Assembly (NCBI RefSeq): GCF_000153205.1
Contig: NZ_CH672427.1
Coordinates: 1,396,780 to 1,434,500 of the forward strand
Length of the DNA: 37,721 nucleotides
Reading direction: 5' to 3'
Source of the DNA: Nitrococcus mobilis Nb-231
Lineage (GTDB): Bacteria > Pseudomonadota > Gammaproteobacteria > Nitrococcales > Nitrococcaceae
Shown: one piece after another, positions 16,345 through 25,845 of the stretch
Position numbering within the stretch: the first letter of the stretch is position 1
Layout of the letters: every line of letters begins with the position of its first letter
Translations under genes and position numbers: made by a program
Notes under the pieces: model-generated
What the model was told of the DNA's origin: nothing
What the model saw: only the letters and a program-made list of their open reading frames with translations
Databases searched by the model: none

Positions 16345-17705
16345 ATCAAATTACCTTCATGCAGGTATTGCTCGTATGTTACTCGATACTGGTCCCATGC
16401 CTCTTTCGTCTTTTGCTTTTCTTCAGCCTTGAGAGAGGCGAGTTCTTTCTCCAGCTGCGCGCGCTTGTCTTTAAGTGCTTCCAAGGGTGCAATAAATTGC
16501 TCCTTTAGTTCATCTAAGCGTCTTTTATAAAGTGCCTTCAGGTCGTCGAAACTATCAAAACCAAGCGGATGAAGAACTATGGATACATCATCGCCTGCTG
16601 AGGCCTGCAGGCGCTCGGCCAGGTCATCCGCCCATGCTTGCATGTTTTTTGAGGACATGAGGCTTCTTAAAACGACGAACTCGAATTCCATCGGGGTCGG
16701 CTGATAATTGAAGGCGCCGTCGCTTGCGCAAATTAAAAGTGTCTGATAATCACATAGTAAACGCTTTTGCTTAATATTATTTGGAACCTTTTCGCTAATG
16801 TAATTTGTTAATGGCGGATCGGCCCAAATTGCTTCGAACGCGTCAAAATCGCCCTTTGCATCATCTTGCGAAACCTGATGGAGGCCGTCATTGCGCAGGA
16901 CATAGCATCGCGAGTCTCCAGCCCAGAATGCAGTTATTTCTCTTTCCGGCGTGGTGCGGTAAACCCATCCAGCCAAAGTTGAAGGTAGGTTGCGCTGGAT
17001 CTTGGTCTTTAATCGGCTGCTGGATTGTGTTTTAGCGATACCATGGTTCATTTTCTCGAAGGCGCCGTCAATCGCCTTACCGAGGAGCTCTATATGTCGG
17101 CTCACATTGGGCCCGCATACAGCCCCATCTAGTATATACGCTGAACAGTTGCCAACGCTTGCAGGTAAGTATGGCTTTAGCTGCATAGTAGATTGATGCT
17201 TTCTCATTCGATGCAGTCTTGTTTTCTCCTCATTAGCTGAAAGGTTAGTGAAGCTGGAATGGCTCATGCGTTCATGTGATGCTGAATGAATATCAGCATC
17301 AATGGATGTCTTCTCTGAATGACGGGGTTGGGTGGTTTTTTTATCATCCATGATATTACCTGGCCCTTCCATTATATCAACGTTATACGAGTCCTGTAGC
17401 CAAGATTTTTTAAAAAAAGCAAGGGTAATTTCAAGTAGCTTCATCGCTGCTACTCTAGCTCCAGATGCTTGTTCACCATCAATACATACTGGGCGACTGC
17501 CCGCGCCACCAACCCCATCAGAAACGGCAATTATTCCGAATGAGTAATCTTCAGAAAGTAAAATTAGAGGCGGTCCATCTTCACCTTTTCCCTTTATTTT
17601 CTCGCTCCATATTGACACGGTTGATATAGAGCTATTTCCTCTATCGCTTGTTGGGTTTACCTTGCGCTGCGTATCTCTACCGCCAACAGAATTAGCAAGT
17701 GACAT
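16341..17705 (-). CDS. PP2C-type Ser/Thr phosphatase of the triad
   Basis: A 454-residue phosphatase. PP2C metal-binding motifs are present: VSDGVGG (D63), WAGDSR (D264), CASDGAF (D329) and GDDVS (D372/D373). A large insertion of about 150 residues (about 100-240) rich in Ser/His/Lys separates the first and second motifs. Residues about 385-445 are charged and helical (KALYKRRLDELKEQ, LEKELASLKAEEKQ), predicted coiled coil. The middle gene of the triad, it ends inside the kinase start and begins 192 bases after the VWA gene. It would reverse phosphorylation by the kinase, with the VWA protein as probable shared substrate or scaffold; that is inference from TerY-P systems. Confidence 0.88.
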   Translation of the reverse strand: MSLANSVGGRDTQRKVNPTSDRGNSSISTVSIWSEKIKGKGEDGPPLILLSEDYSFGIIAVSDGVGGAGSRPVCIDGEQASGARVAAMKLLEITLAFFKKSWLQDSYNVDIMEGPGNIMDDKKTTQPRHSEKTSIDADIHSASHERMSHSSFTNLSANEEKTRLHRMRKHQSTMQLKPYLPASVGNCSAYILDGAVCGPNVSRHIELLGKAIDGAFEKMNHGIAKTQSSSRLKTKIQRNLPSTLAGWVYRTTPEREITAFWAGDSRCYVLRNDGLHQVSQDDAKGDFDAFEAIWADPPLTNYISEKVPNNIKQKRLLCDYQTLLICASDGAFNYQPTPMEFEFVVLRSLMSSKNMQAWADDLAERLQASAGDDVSIVLHPLGFDSFDDLKALYKRRLDELKEQFIAPLEALKDKRAQLEKELASLKAEEKQKTKEAWDQYRVTYEQYLHEGNLI

Positions 17706-17897
17706 AACATTTCGCCCTCATTTAGAGAAAGGCTGATTTTCGCCTCATCAAAATTTTATTTATTTTTGGTAACATATGGGTCACAAAGCAGTCTTCTAAC
17801 TTTAACTGTTTCGATTAAATGCCAGGGACTTCCAATCCGCTGTCGCAGCAGCAAATTAAAGAGCCAGCAACCGCAGAGCTATGACGCAGCCGTGAGC

Positions 17898-18593
17898 TTA
17901 TATGCTATGGGCTAGCATATTCATTATAAAACTGTAATCCATCTCCCCAAGTCCATCGCCACCCTTTGAAGTGAAGTGTACGACCTCTTCCCAATGAGCG
18001 GCGATGTCAGACCAAGGGTATTCATCCGGTGCAAATAGAATCAGGCGGCGCGCACTTGCATCAATCTCCGGGCTGTCCCATTGATCCGTTAGTTCATCAA
18101 AGGATTTAGGCATTCCTTTCGGATAATTTTCTGGCTGCTCGTCTATAGCACGTTCTAGTTTATGTGCGCTAGTGTCAGTCCAAACAACAATAACATGTCG
18201 CCTCCTGTCGCCCCCTTTCGTCCAATCAGATTGTAAACTTAGCGCCAATCCTTCTAAGCCATTTTCCGGATCGTCTCCACCTCCTTTGGCATTGATGTCG
18301 GTAACGAAATTCTTGTACTCGTCAATTTGATCTGGCAAGTTAAAAAAATCAGATTCTTCCAGCCAATCGTCTCCGTCAGCGTATATGTCGCCAAACGCTA
18401 CGACCCGAATGCGTAGCTCGTCGATGCGCTTATTCATTTCCTCCATTCGAGCCGAGAGATCTTCATGGAATTTTAAAGCGTTTTCCTTTACTCGTCTGAT
18501 TAGCGGCACCATGCTACTTGTCTTATCGATGCAGAAGACCAGGTCGACTGCATATTTCATGCTCTGTTCAGCCGCTTCTTGTTTGCTCGGCAT
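17898..18593 (-). CDS. VWA-domain protein (TerY-like) of the triad
   Basis: A 231-residue protein that is almost entirely one von Willebrand A domain. The metal-ion site (MIDAS) reads D23-K-T25-S-S27 (FCIDKTSSMVP), with GGGDDPENGLEGL and VVWTDTSAH supplying the later acidic/threonine positions. No signal peptide or membrane segment. GGGAGGCG precedes the ATG and an AT-rich patch (TAGAATATAGAAT on the minus strand, about 18630-18642) may be the promoter. It is the first gene of the VWA-PP2C-kinase set. In TerY-P triads the VWA protein is thought to be the phosphorylation target. The terB/C/D/Z tellurite genes of such systems are not seen here. Confidence 0.88.
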   Translation of the reverse strand: MPSKQEAAEQSMKYAVDLVFCIDKTSSMVPLIRRVKENALKFHEDLSARMEEMNKRIDELRIRVVAFGDIYADGDDWLEESDFFNLPDQIDEYKNFVTDINAKGGGDDPENGLEGLALSLQSDWTKGGDRRRHVIVVWTDTSAHKLERAIDEQPENYPKGMPKSFDELTDQWDSPEIDASARRLILFAPDEYPWSDIAAHWEEVVHFTSKGGDGLGEMDYSFIMNMLAHSI

Positions 18594-18659
18594 AGTCGCC
18601 TCCCTTTTTAGAAATTTGCTGGGAATAATTCTATATTCTATCTAGTGATATGCGATACA

Positions 18660-19504
18660 GCTACATGGCTACAGTCCACGAAGATGACTTGTAGGCTGCT
18701 CACGCTCGTTGCGCGGCCACGGAGCCATATCGTAGCGGAAACTTCGTAAGCCACTAGCTGACGTCGCCATACTGCTATAGCTATCGTATCTCAGTCTACT
18801 ATGGGGGGCACCTCGAGAAACCTGTTTCCTGACCTTCACCGGCAGAGTTCAGTGATTCTGAGCTACGCAGGCACGGAGGGGGATGCTCCCTAGCTGGAGC
18901 GAGCTCGATTGCAAAACCCTTGCCCCTAACCTTATCCGCGAGGAGCACAATGGAGCGGGTATTTGTTGCCCAAGTGCCTTCGCCTACTTGAGACCGAGCT
19001 CGTGCCTGCCTGTGTGCACGGAGCGCTTAGCTTGTTGGGCTTGTCCTCCAGGCACTGTGCAACCCGACTTTGCGCGCCTTTACGTTGGCGCGCAAAGTTT
19101 CGATATCGCTCCGATGCTCGTAGGCGACACCAGTTACCGTGTTCACGGTGCGTTCCAGACGGGTGGCTGTATCCTAAAGCGCGAACTTGCACTTGTTGCC
19201 GGAAAGCTTGTCGTTATGCGTATATAGACAGGCTGTAATTCGACCTTCCCCGAGCGTGACGCCTGAGCAATAGTTTGTAACTCGCTGGCGCGACCCCGCA
19301 TCACTTCCTCGGCCAAACTCGCTTGATCTAGGGTGTTTCCGCTGTTGCTAGCGTACTCGTAAAAACGTCTGGAAAGGCGGAGTAGGGTAGCCTGTGATGA
19401 GTTGCGTCACGAGGGTGGCGTTTGAGGAACCAACCTGGAGTTCATTATGTAATCATATCAATTTGTTTCTCACTCACTCACTATGGGTGCGACGGACGCT
19501 TTAA
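18660..19504. other. Decayed region without a supported gene
   Basis: About 850 bases with no convincing gene. On the minus strand, roughly 19405 down to 19180, an open stretch without stop reads protein-like (for example RRFYEYASNSGNTLDQASLA and ELQTIAQASRSGKVELQPVY), but it has no start codon and I do not recognise it. It may be the middle of a lost gene. Confidence 0.35.
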
Positions 19505-19800
19505 AAGTTAGGCGTAGATCTCGACTCTGTAACCGTCGATCTTGTGGCGGTCGAACACCGGCATGCGGATTTTCTTAAGATCAACCTAGCCGGCAAAGTA
19601 CCGGCGCTTACTGATGGCGATTTGATACTCATGGAGTCGGTGGTAATTGTTCTCTATCTGGCCGATAAGTACCCCGAGCATTGGTTTCGATAGACGTTCA
19701 AGAGCGAACTGCGCGATCATCCGTTGGTATTTATTCGCGGCCACGGAGTTGGAGCAAACCCTATAGGGCATCTCCCGGCCCGCTGCGCTGTCTCGGGAAG
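19505..19800 (+). pseudogene. Glutathione S-transferase N-terminal remnant
   Basis: From about 19529 one frame gives the thioredoxin-fold half of a GST: VTVDLVAVEHRHADFLKINL, then AGKVPALTDGDLILMESVVI and VLYLADKYPEHWF. The G-site pattern (KVPAL...ESVVI) is clear. It ends with a TAG at 19691-19693. In a shifted frame further on, RWYLFAATELEQTL resembles the start of the alpha-helical GST half before another stop. No intact start is seen. The 3' part overlaps, in antisense, the end of the diheme peroxidase frame. Confidence 0.7.
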
Positions 19801-21076
19801 CGGTATACAAGGCGCAAGCTGAATAGACCCAGCATGATCATCGCGAGCGTTGAAGGCTCTCCCACCGAGGTCACCCGTGCTCCACTCCAACCGTCCTCGA
19901 GTGTCCCCAAGAAAGTGACGATATTGTTCACTTCCTCGTCGGTGAGGCCGAGATTGCCAAGTTCGTCGTGGTTGACCGTGGGTACGTACTCGGCTACGGG
20001 CCAGCAGCCAAGTTTTATTGCCAGTGCGGCGCTGGTCAGCGGATCGTCGCATTCCGGTTTGACGTCACTGGTATTGTAGAAGTCGACGATTTGCTCAAGC
20101 GTATTGAAGTAGCCGTTATGGCCATAAGGCCCGGTCAGTGAAATATTGCGCAGCGTGCTGACTTTGAACTGACCGTTCGTGTCCGGGTCGCCGGTGGTCT
20201 TGCCTAGGCCGACATCCACCACCGCTGATCCGTCAGGGTTGTACTGGGCGGGTAGTGTATAAAATGGGTTGGCGGGGTTCTTTGGGATACCGATGTTGTC
20301 ATAGGTGAAGTCGGTGAATAACGGGGGGGCTATCAGCCGGCGGCGTGCTGCTGTGACAAGCCGCGCAGTTGCCCTTCTCCGGATCGTCGAATAGCTGTAG
20401 GCCAGCCAGCTCGTCAGGGGTCAGTTCGGTTTTCCCGGCGAGATAGGCATCGTATTTCGAGCTGAATGGAGCAAAGCCGGCGGTGCGCTCAAAGCTCGCT
20501 AGGGCATGAACCAGATTGTCGTAGGCGGTCTCGGTATTCGCGAAGGCATCTATACCGAAGACTGATTTGAACAACTCCGCACTCGACCCTTTTTGTACCG
20601 CGTCAATCACCGCCGCCTCGCTGGGATTGGCCATTTCCAGCGGATTGAGCAGCGGCTGTTTGGCCTGACTCTCCAGCGAATCGGCCCGACCATCCCAGAA
20701 TTGCCCCCCGACATTGGTGTCGTCATCGGCGTTGTAGTGCAGCGGTGGGCTGTATGTAGGCCATGTACATGATGGTTGGCGTGTTGCGATTGCCGAACAG
20801 TTGCGGATTGACTCCGGCCGGTGTGGGTACTGATTTGTCCGGATCGGTGAAGGCATTCGCGGGGGTATGACACGATGAACAGGACTGGCCGTTCGGCGTG
20901 GACAGAGAGGTATCGAAGAACAGCTTTTTCCCCAACGACTGCAGCGGTGTGAAATGGCTATCGTCGATCGTTGATGACAGCCTAACGGATTGTGCGGTTC
21001 CGATCGTGAACGGCAGAACGAGCGCGAATCGACCCGCCATTTTCATGCCGGTTCGCGGGGTGTCACATGCAACCAT
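19761..21076 (-). pseudogene. Diheme cytochrome c peroxidase/MauG-like, two frameshifts
   Basis: Three consecutive minus-strand frames make one diheme c-type peroxidase of about 430 residues. Frame one (from 21076, after GGGGAGGAG) has a hydrophobic leader (FALVLPFTIG) and the first haem site CSSCH (about 20867-20881). Frame two (from about 20770) has FWDGRADSLESQAKQPLLNP and the second haem site CAACH (about 20353-20367). Frame three (from about 20330) has FKVSTLRNISLTGPYGHNG and a C-terminal stretch EPSTLAMIMLGLFSLRLVYR with basic residues after it, resembling a PEP-CTERM sorting signal. Such enzymes reduce peroxide or modify proteins in the periplasm. Frameshifts lie near 20760 and 20330; they may be decay or sequence errors since all key motifs survive. 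Confidence 0.8.
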
Positions 21077-21079
21077 CAC

Positions 21080-21391
21080 TCCTCCCCTTTAATCAGTTCT
21101 TTTAGGAATTTGGCGTTCCGCAGAACGTGTTTTTTTATATGTAAAAAAGTAGTAGCAAATGCTAAATTTATCAGTAATACGAGTCATTTGTAAATTCATT
21201 CTATGAAGCATTTCTTATACGGTGTCCGGCCGGATACCGTTGCGTGCTACGGCGGCGCGCAATCATCCGGACCCTGGCAACCAGGTGTCGCTCACGGTGT
21301 GTGGGTCATTTTCAAACTGGCCGAGGCGGTGGCCGACGGCGGAAGCACTATTATTATTGATAGCTGCAGGTTGCCCACGGAGTAAGCCGTT
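21080..21391. other. Divergent intergenic region
   Basis: About 310 bases between the peroxidase and the receiver-dehydrogenase gene, AT-rich at 21120-21205. It should hold promoters for both. Short open frames here do not look like genes, and I see no FNR box. Confidence 0.35.
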
Positions 21392-23041
21392 ATGGCCGAC
21401 AAACCTGTCACCGTGCTGCTGGTCGAGGACAATCCACTTTACACCCGGCTGATACAGCGGTTGCTGAGCCAGTCGAAGCGGCCTGTCTTCGAGGTGGTGG
21501 CGGTCGACCACCTGGCGGCCGCGCTCCAGCGTCTCGCCCCCGGTGGCATTGACGTCGTACTGCTGGACCTTATGCTTCCAGACAGCGAGGCGCTCGATAC
21601 CTTCTATCGTATTCGTGCCCAGGCGCTTGATATCCCAATCGTTATTCAAAGTGCGCTCGACGACGTGAGCCTGGCCGGCAAAGCGGTCGAAAGCGGCGCG
21701 CAAGATTTTCTACTTAAGGAGCGAATCAATGAGACATCCCTGATCCGCTCTATTCGGTATGCCATCGAGCGGACCCGTGCGCGAGGCGCCGAATGGTCCT
21801 CGGCTATGTTCCGTCTTGCCCAGCAGCAATTTCTTAAGGCCGCCCACATCGTTGGCCTCGATGACAACATCCGCCAACGGTTGTTGTTTCCCGAGCGCTC
21901 CCAGATCGCTACGTTGCCATTTAGGCGGGATGAGCAAGCACAAGTGGAAACGGTCTTTGCCTATCGTGTGCAGCACGTGCTTGCCATGGGGCCGACCAAG
22001 GGCGGCATCCGCTACCATCAGGATGTCAATCTCGGTGAGGTCGCGGCGCTGTCCATGTGGATGACCTGGAAATGCGCCCTCATGAACCTACCCTTCGGTG
22101 GCGCCAAGGGTGGGGTGCGGATTGACCCGAGCGGGCTGACCAGCGGGGAACTGCAGCGACTAACGCGGCGTTATGCCTTGGAGTTCATCGGCATTATCGG
22201 TCCCGACAAGGACATCCCGGCCCCCGACATGGGGACGAGCGAGCAGGTTATGGCCTGGATAATGGACACTTATAGCCAACATGTCGGCTACTCCGTGCCC
22301 TCGGTGGTGACAGGCAAGCCGATCGTCCTCGGCGGTTCGCTCGGGCGCAACGAGGCAACGGGGCGCGGGTTGGTGTATCTGATCGAGGAGGCCTGCCGGC
22401 ATCTCGCTGTCGACCTTGCTAAGTCCACGGCCGTGGTGCAGGGTTTTGGTAACGTGGGCATGCATGCCGCGGCTTTCCTCGCCGAGTGCGGGGTTAAGGT
22501 GGTGGCGGTGAGCGACGTGAGCACAGCGATCTATAATCCGGCCGGATTGCCGATCGCCGAGCTGCGGGACTACGTGCGCGAGCACCAGCTTCTCGCCGGC
22601 AGCCCCTTCGGGGAGGAAATCGGTAACCGCGAGATGTTGGCGCTGCCCTGCGACATCCTTGCCCCCTGCGCGCTGCAAAATCAGATCACTGCGGAAAACG
22701 TCGGGCAGCTCGCTTGCAGGATCCTGGCGGAAGGCGCCAATGGCCCCACGACGCTGGAGGCGGACGAGATATTGAGCGAACGCGGTATCTTCGTGCTCCC
22801 AGACATCCTAGGCAATGCCGGCGGGGTCATCGTCTCTTATTTCGAGTGGGTGCAGGGCCTGCAGAACCTCATGTGGCCTCTGGAGGAGGTCAATGCGCGG
22901 CTGCGCGACATCTTGACCAACGCTTTTCGCCGTACTTTGCAGCGCGTCCAGGAGAAGAAGGTCGACATGCGTACCGCCGCCATGATCGAGGCGCTTCACC
23001 GCGTGGAGAGCGCGAAACGGCTGCGGGGCCTCTTTCCCTAA
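21392..23041 (+). CDS. Response-regulator receiver fused to glutamate dehydrogenase
   Basis: A 549-residue protein with two complete parts. Residues 5-125 are a CheY-type receiver: acidic pair E12/D13, phospho-acceptor D59 (LLDLML), S87 and K109 (FLLKE), so it should accept phosphate. A short linker (about 126-145) leads to residues about 146-549, a Glu/Leu/Phe/Val dehydrogenase of usual length. That part has PTKGGIRYH (201-209), MTWKCA (K228), PFGGAKGG (catalytic K239), PAPDMGT (D279) and the dinucleotide loop GFGNVG (351-356). The dehydrogenase would interconvert glutamate and 2-oxoglutarate with NAD(P), in the cytoplasm. GGAG precedes the ATG by about nine bases. It is convergent with the hybrid kinase gene, their stop codons overlapping in CTAA (23038-23041), which suggests it is the partner regulator. 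Substrate specificity (Glu versus Leu/Val/Phe) cannot be read with certainty. Confidence 0.93.
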   Translation: MADKPVTVLLVEDNPLYTRLIQRLLSQSKRPVFEVVAVDHLAAALQRLAPGGIDVVLLDLMLPDSEALDTFYRIRAQALDIPIVIQSALDDVSLAGKAVESGAQDFLLKERINETSLIRSIRYAIERTRARGAEWSSAMFRLAQQQFLKAAHIVGLDDNIRQRLLFPERSQIATLPFRRDEQAQVETVFAYRVQHVLAMGPTKGGIRYHQDVNLGEVAALSMWMTWKCALMNLPFGGAKGGVRIDPSGLTSGELQRLTRRYALEFIGIIGPDKDIPAPDMGTSEQVMAWIMDTYSQHVGYSVPSVVTGKPIVLGGSLGRNEATGRGLVYLIEEACRHLAVDLAKSTAVVQGFGNVGMHAAAFLAECGVKVVAVSDVSTAIYNPAGLPIAELRDYVREHQLLAGSPFGEEIGNREMLALPCDILAPCALQNQITAENVGQLACRILAEGANGPTTLEADEILSERGIFVLPDILGNAGGVIVSYFEWVQGLQNLMWPLEEVNARLRDILTNAFRRTLQRVQEKKVDMRTAAMIEALHRVESAKRLRGLFP

Positions 23042-25185
23042 CCGACCGTCTTTTTCCCGGCGAGGAAGGCGCGCAGTTCGATCTCGAGCCGATCGAACCG
23101 CTGATGCAGCAATGTGGCTACTTCGTCAGCGCCAGCCAGTTGATTCTCGCGCCCGATGATTTCGAGGCGTTCCGCGATTTGCGCTACAGAGCTTGCTCCC
23201 ACGGCCTTCATGGAGCTCTTGAGCGTATGGGCCGCGCGCTGCAGGGTCTTCGCCTCCTGCTCCTCGATGGCGGCGTGAATTTCGACGAGCATCTTGGCAG
23301 ACTCATCGAGTAAGAGTTGCACCAGCTCTTTCAGAAAATCTTGGTTGCCTTGCGCCGTTTTCAGGGCCGCCGACCAATCGATGAGCTCGTCGGCGGAAAT
23401 TGCCCGCTCGGCTTTGGTCTGCCCCTCCTCTGTGGGAACCGTTTCGTCGGCCTGGGTCGGCGCTGCAGTGGCAATGAGCGCGGCTATGGTGTTAAACAGC
23501 TCCGGGGCACGAATGGGTTTGCTGACGTAGCCGTCCATTCCGGCCTCCAGGCACTGTTCGCGGTCTCCTTTCATGGCATGAGCCGTCAGCGCGATGATGG
23601 GCACGTGTCGATCGCTGTTGGCTTCTTTCGCCCGAACCGCTGCAGTTGCTTCCAAGCCATCCATCTCCGGCATTTGTACATCCATCAGCACGAGATCGAA
23701 GCGATCCCGATCGAAGACGGCCACAGCCTCTTTGCCGTTATTGGCAACCACGACGTCGTGGCCATGCTTTTTTAGCAAGGCGAGGGCCAACTTTTGATTG
23801 ACGATGCTGTCTTCGGCAAGGAGGATTCGCAACGCTTTGAGTTGTTGCACCTCGTCGAGCGGCGCCTCTTCTTCGGCTACCTGCAGGCCAAGCGCCGAGC
23901 CGATGGCGTCAAACAGTTCCGATTGCTTAACCGGTTTGAGTAAGTGCGCGACAACTCCTAATTGTTCGCAATGCGCAATGTCGCCTGGTTCGCTGCCGGA
24001 GGTGAGCATGACCAACTGGATGTCCGAGAGTTGGCCGTCCTGTTTGATCTTTTCAGCCAGGTCAAAACCATCTTCGCCGGGCATATGGCAGTCGGTAATT
24101 ACGAGGCGAAATGGCCGTCTCGCAGCGTAAGCCGTGCGCAGCGCCGCAAGTCCTTCAGCCACGGCGGCAACCGAGGTCGCCTGCATGCCCCAATTGCCCA
24201 ACATCTCGTTGAGAATCAGACGATTCGTGGCATTGTCGTCGACGATCAGAGCGCGCACATTGTCCGGGAAGACGGCTTCGAGCGGCTGCGCTTCGGCCGG
24301 CCGCTCGGCCGCCAGCGAAAACTTCATGGTGAAATGGAAGTCACTGCCGCACCCCAGTTCGCTCTCGGCCCATATGCGCCCCCCCATCAATTTGACCAGC
24401 CGCGAGGAGATGGCTAGCCCTAAGCCCGTGCCGCCGAACTGGCGCGTCGTTGACATATCAGCCTGTTCGAATGAGTCGAAGATGCTCTCCAGCTTATCGG
24501 TGGGAATGCCAATGCCGGTGTCGGTAACCGTGAAGTGAAGGTTCGCCGCGTTGTTCGTCGGCGACTCGTAGGCTACGTCGAGCACCACCTCGCCTTGGGT
24601 GGTGAATTTGATCGCGTTGCCGACCAGATTGACTACGATCTGCCGCAATCGCGAGGCGTCGCCCAAAAGCGCGTCCGGCACCTCGGGATGGACGTGACAG
24701 GCCAGCTCGATGCCCTTCCCGTGGGCGCGGAATGCCAACGATTTCATGGCATCGCCCAGGCGTTCGCGCAAGCCGAACACGTGGGACTCGAGTTCCAGCT
24801 TGCCCGCTTCGATCTTGGAAAAGTCGAGTATGTCGTTCAACAGGGACAGCAGAGAATTGCCGGCCTCGCGCACCATGGCGAGGTACTCGCGTTGGGTGTC
24901 CGTCAAATCGGTGTCGAGCACCAACTCGGTCATGCCGATGATGGCGTTCATCGGCGTGCGAATTTCGTGGCTCATGTTGGCTAGGAAGTTGCCTTTGGCC
25001 ACGCTGGCCGCTTGCGCCGCTTCCTTAGCATGTCGCAGCTCTTCACCGGCTTTCTTTAAATCTTGGATCCGCTCGTAGAGCTCGCGGGTGGATTTTTCGG
25101 CGATGGCTTCGGCTTCCAACCGTGCTTTGCGCTCTCGTTCGTAGCGTTTTTGCCAAGCTGCATCGGGTTCCGTCGAGCGGGTCAT
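23038..25185 (-). CDS. Cytoplasmic hybrid histidine kinase with two receivers and HPt
   Basis: A 715-residue kinase with no membrane segment. In order: N-terminal coiled coil (about 10-62), HisKA with H73 (SHEIRTPMN), HATPase with N190, D222 (DTGIGI) and [10 protein letters not shown], receiver 1 (D365, K418), receiver 2 (D502, K556) and HPt with H653 (AAHTLKSS). This is a BarA/EvgS-like complete phosphorelay, lacking any input domain of its own. It starts four bases after the H-NOX stop (25190), so the two are translationally coupled, and H-NOX proteins are known to bind and control such kinases. The frame start at 25239 lies inside the H-NOX gene, so ATG 25185 is used. The final HPt phosphate should go to a separate receiver; the convergent receiver-dehydrogenase is the nearest candidate. 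Confidence 0.95.
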   Translation of the reverse strand: MTRSTEPDAAWQKRYERERKARLEAEAIAEKSTRELYERIQDLKKAGEELRHAKEAAQAASVAKGNFLANMSHEIRTPMNAIIGMTELVLDTDLTDTQREYLAMVREAGNSLLSLLNDILDFSKIEAGKLELESHVFGLRERLGDAMKSLAFRAHGKGIELACHVHPEVPDALLGDASRLRQIVVNLVGNAIKFTTQGEVVLDVAYESPTNNAANLHFTVTDTGIGIPTDKLESIFDSFEQADMSTTRQFGGTGLGLAISSRLVKLMGGRIWAESELGCGSDFHFTMKFSLAAERPAEAQPLEAVFPDNVRALIVDDNATNRLILNEMLGNWGMQATSVAAVAEGLAALRTAYAARRPFRLVITDCHMPGEDGFDLAEKIKQDGQLSDIQLVMLTSGSEPGDIAHCEQLGVVAHLLKPVKQSELFDAIGSALGLQVAEEEAPLDEVQQLKALRILLAEDSIVNQKLALALLKKHGHDVVVANNGKEAVAVFDRDRFDLVLMDVQMPEMDGLEATAAVRAKEANSDRHVPIIALTAHAMKGDREQCLEAGMDGYVSKPIRAPELFNTIAALIATAAPTQADETVPTEEGQTKAERAISADELIDWSAALKTAQGNQDFLKELVQLLLDESAKMLVEIHAAIEEQEAKTLQRAAHTLKSSMKAVGASSVAQIAERLEIIGRENQLAGADEVATLLHQRFDRLEIELRAFLAGKKTVG

Positions 25186-25189
25186 GGTG

Positions 25190-25741
25190 CTATTCCCGGG
25201 TGGCCGGTTTGAACGAACACACCAAAAGGCACCGCTCATCGCCGCGTTTCATGCATTGGGGCTGAGCGATTTCGACCTGTTCGCCGTAGTGGGCCGCCGC
25301 TCCCTCAATCATACCCTCAGCGAACGCGCACAGCTTGCGTGCCGAGTTGTAGCCAATCGCAAGACTGCTCTTTTTAGACGTGTCGAAATCGAAGACAGGC
25401 ACGTCCGCGCCCGGATAAATCTTGCGCACCTCGGGGTGGATGATGTCGTTCAGCGTGAGCAAGAACGCACGCGTTTGAGTGTGCGGCATGAGAAAGTGCG
25501 GATAGCGTTCCGCCAATAGCGAGAGTGCGCCGCGACCAAACCAGCGCACGATTTCATCGTTCGACTTGCCAAAAGTAGCCCCTGCCGTCGCCACGAGCTT
25601 CAGAAAATCGGCGTCCGGATAACTGCCCAGCGATGTATAGGCCCCGTCGAGCTGCGTCTTCTCCAGCAGTTCGTCCCACGCCGACAGGCCATACTGTGCG
25701 GTGACGATCTCTTCCAGCAGATTGAATACGACCCCTTTCAT
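25190..25741 (-). CDS. H-NOX haem nitric oxide/oxygen-binding sensor
   Basis: A 183-residue H-NOX protein beginning [18 protein letters not shown], the usual family start; the 12 residues upstream are not used. The proximal haem ligand is H102 ([10 protein letters not shown]) and the haem-propionate motif YxSxR is Y131-S133-R135, at the numbers used for the Thermoanaerobacter protein. The distal tyrosine that gives O2 binding there (Y140) is F140 here, so NO-selective sensing is expected. C138, C163, C171 and C175 resemble the zinc/redox cysteines of Vibrio/Shewanella H-NOX. It is followed by the hybrid kinase with a four-base gap and preceded by the globin gene by about 100 bases. Soluble, cytoplasmic. 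Confidence 0.94.
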   Translation of the reverse strand: MKGVVFNLLEEIVTAQYGLSAWDELLEKTQLDGAYTSLGSYPDADFLKLVATAGATFGKSNDEIVRWFGRGALSLLAERYPHFLMPHTQTRAFLLTLNDIIHPEVRKIYPGADVPVFDFDTSKKSSLAIGYNSARKLCAFAEGMIEGAAAHYGEQVEIAQPQCMKRGDERCLLVCSFKPATRE

Positions 25742-25845
25742 GGCCGCACTTCCGATAATCGACCCAGTGGCCGACACAGCTTCGATAACTCATCTACATT
25801 AGTCACCCTGTGCGGCGCAATGCAAGGCCTCCGAGTTATCCTCCC

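Noticed and set aside
22160-22678. 172-codon minus-strand frame
   Set aside because: Antisense to the dehydrogenase domain; no family likeness.
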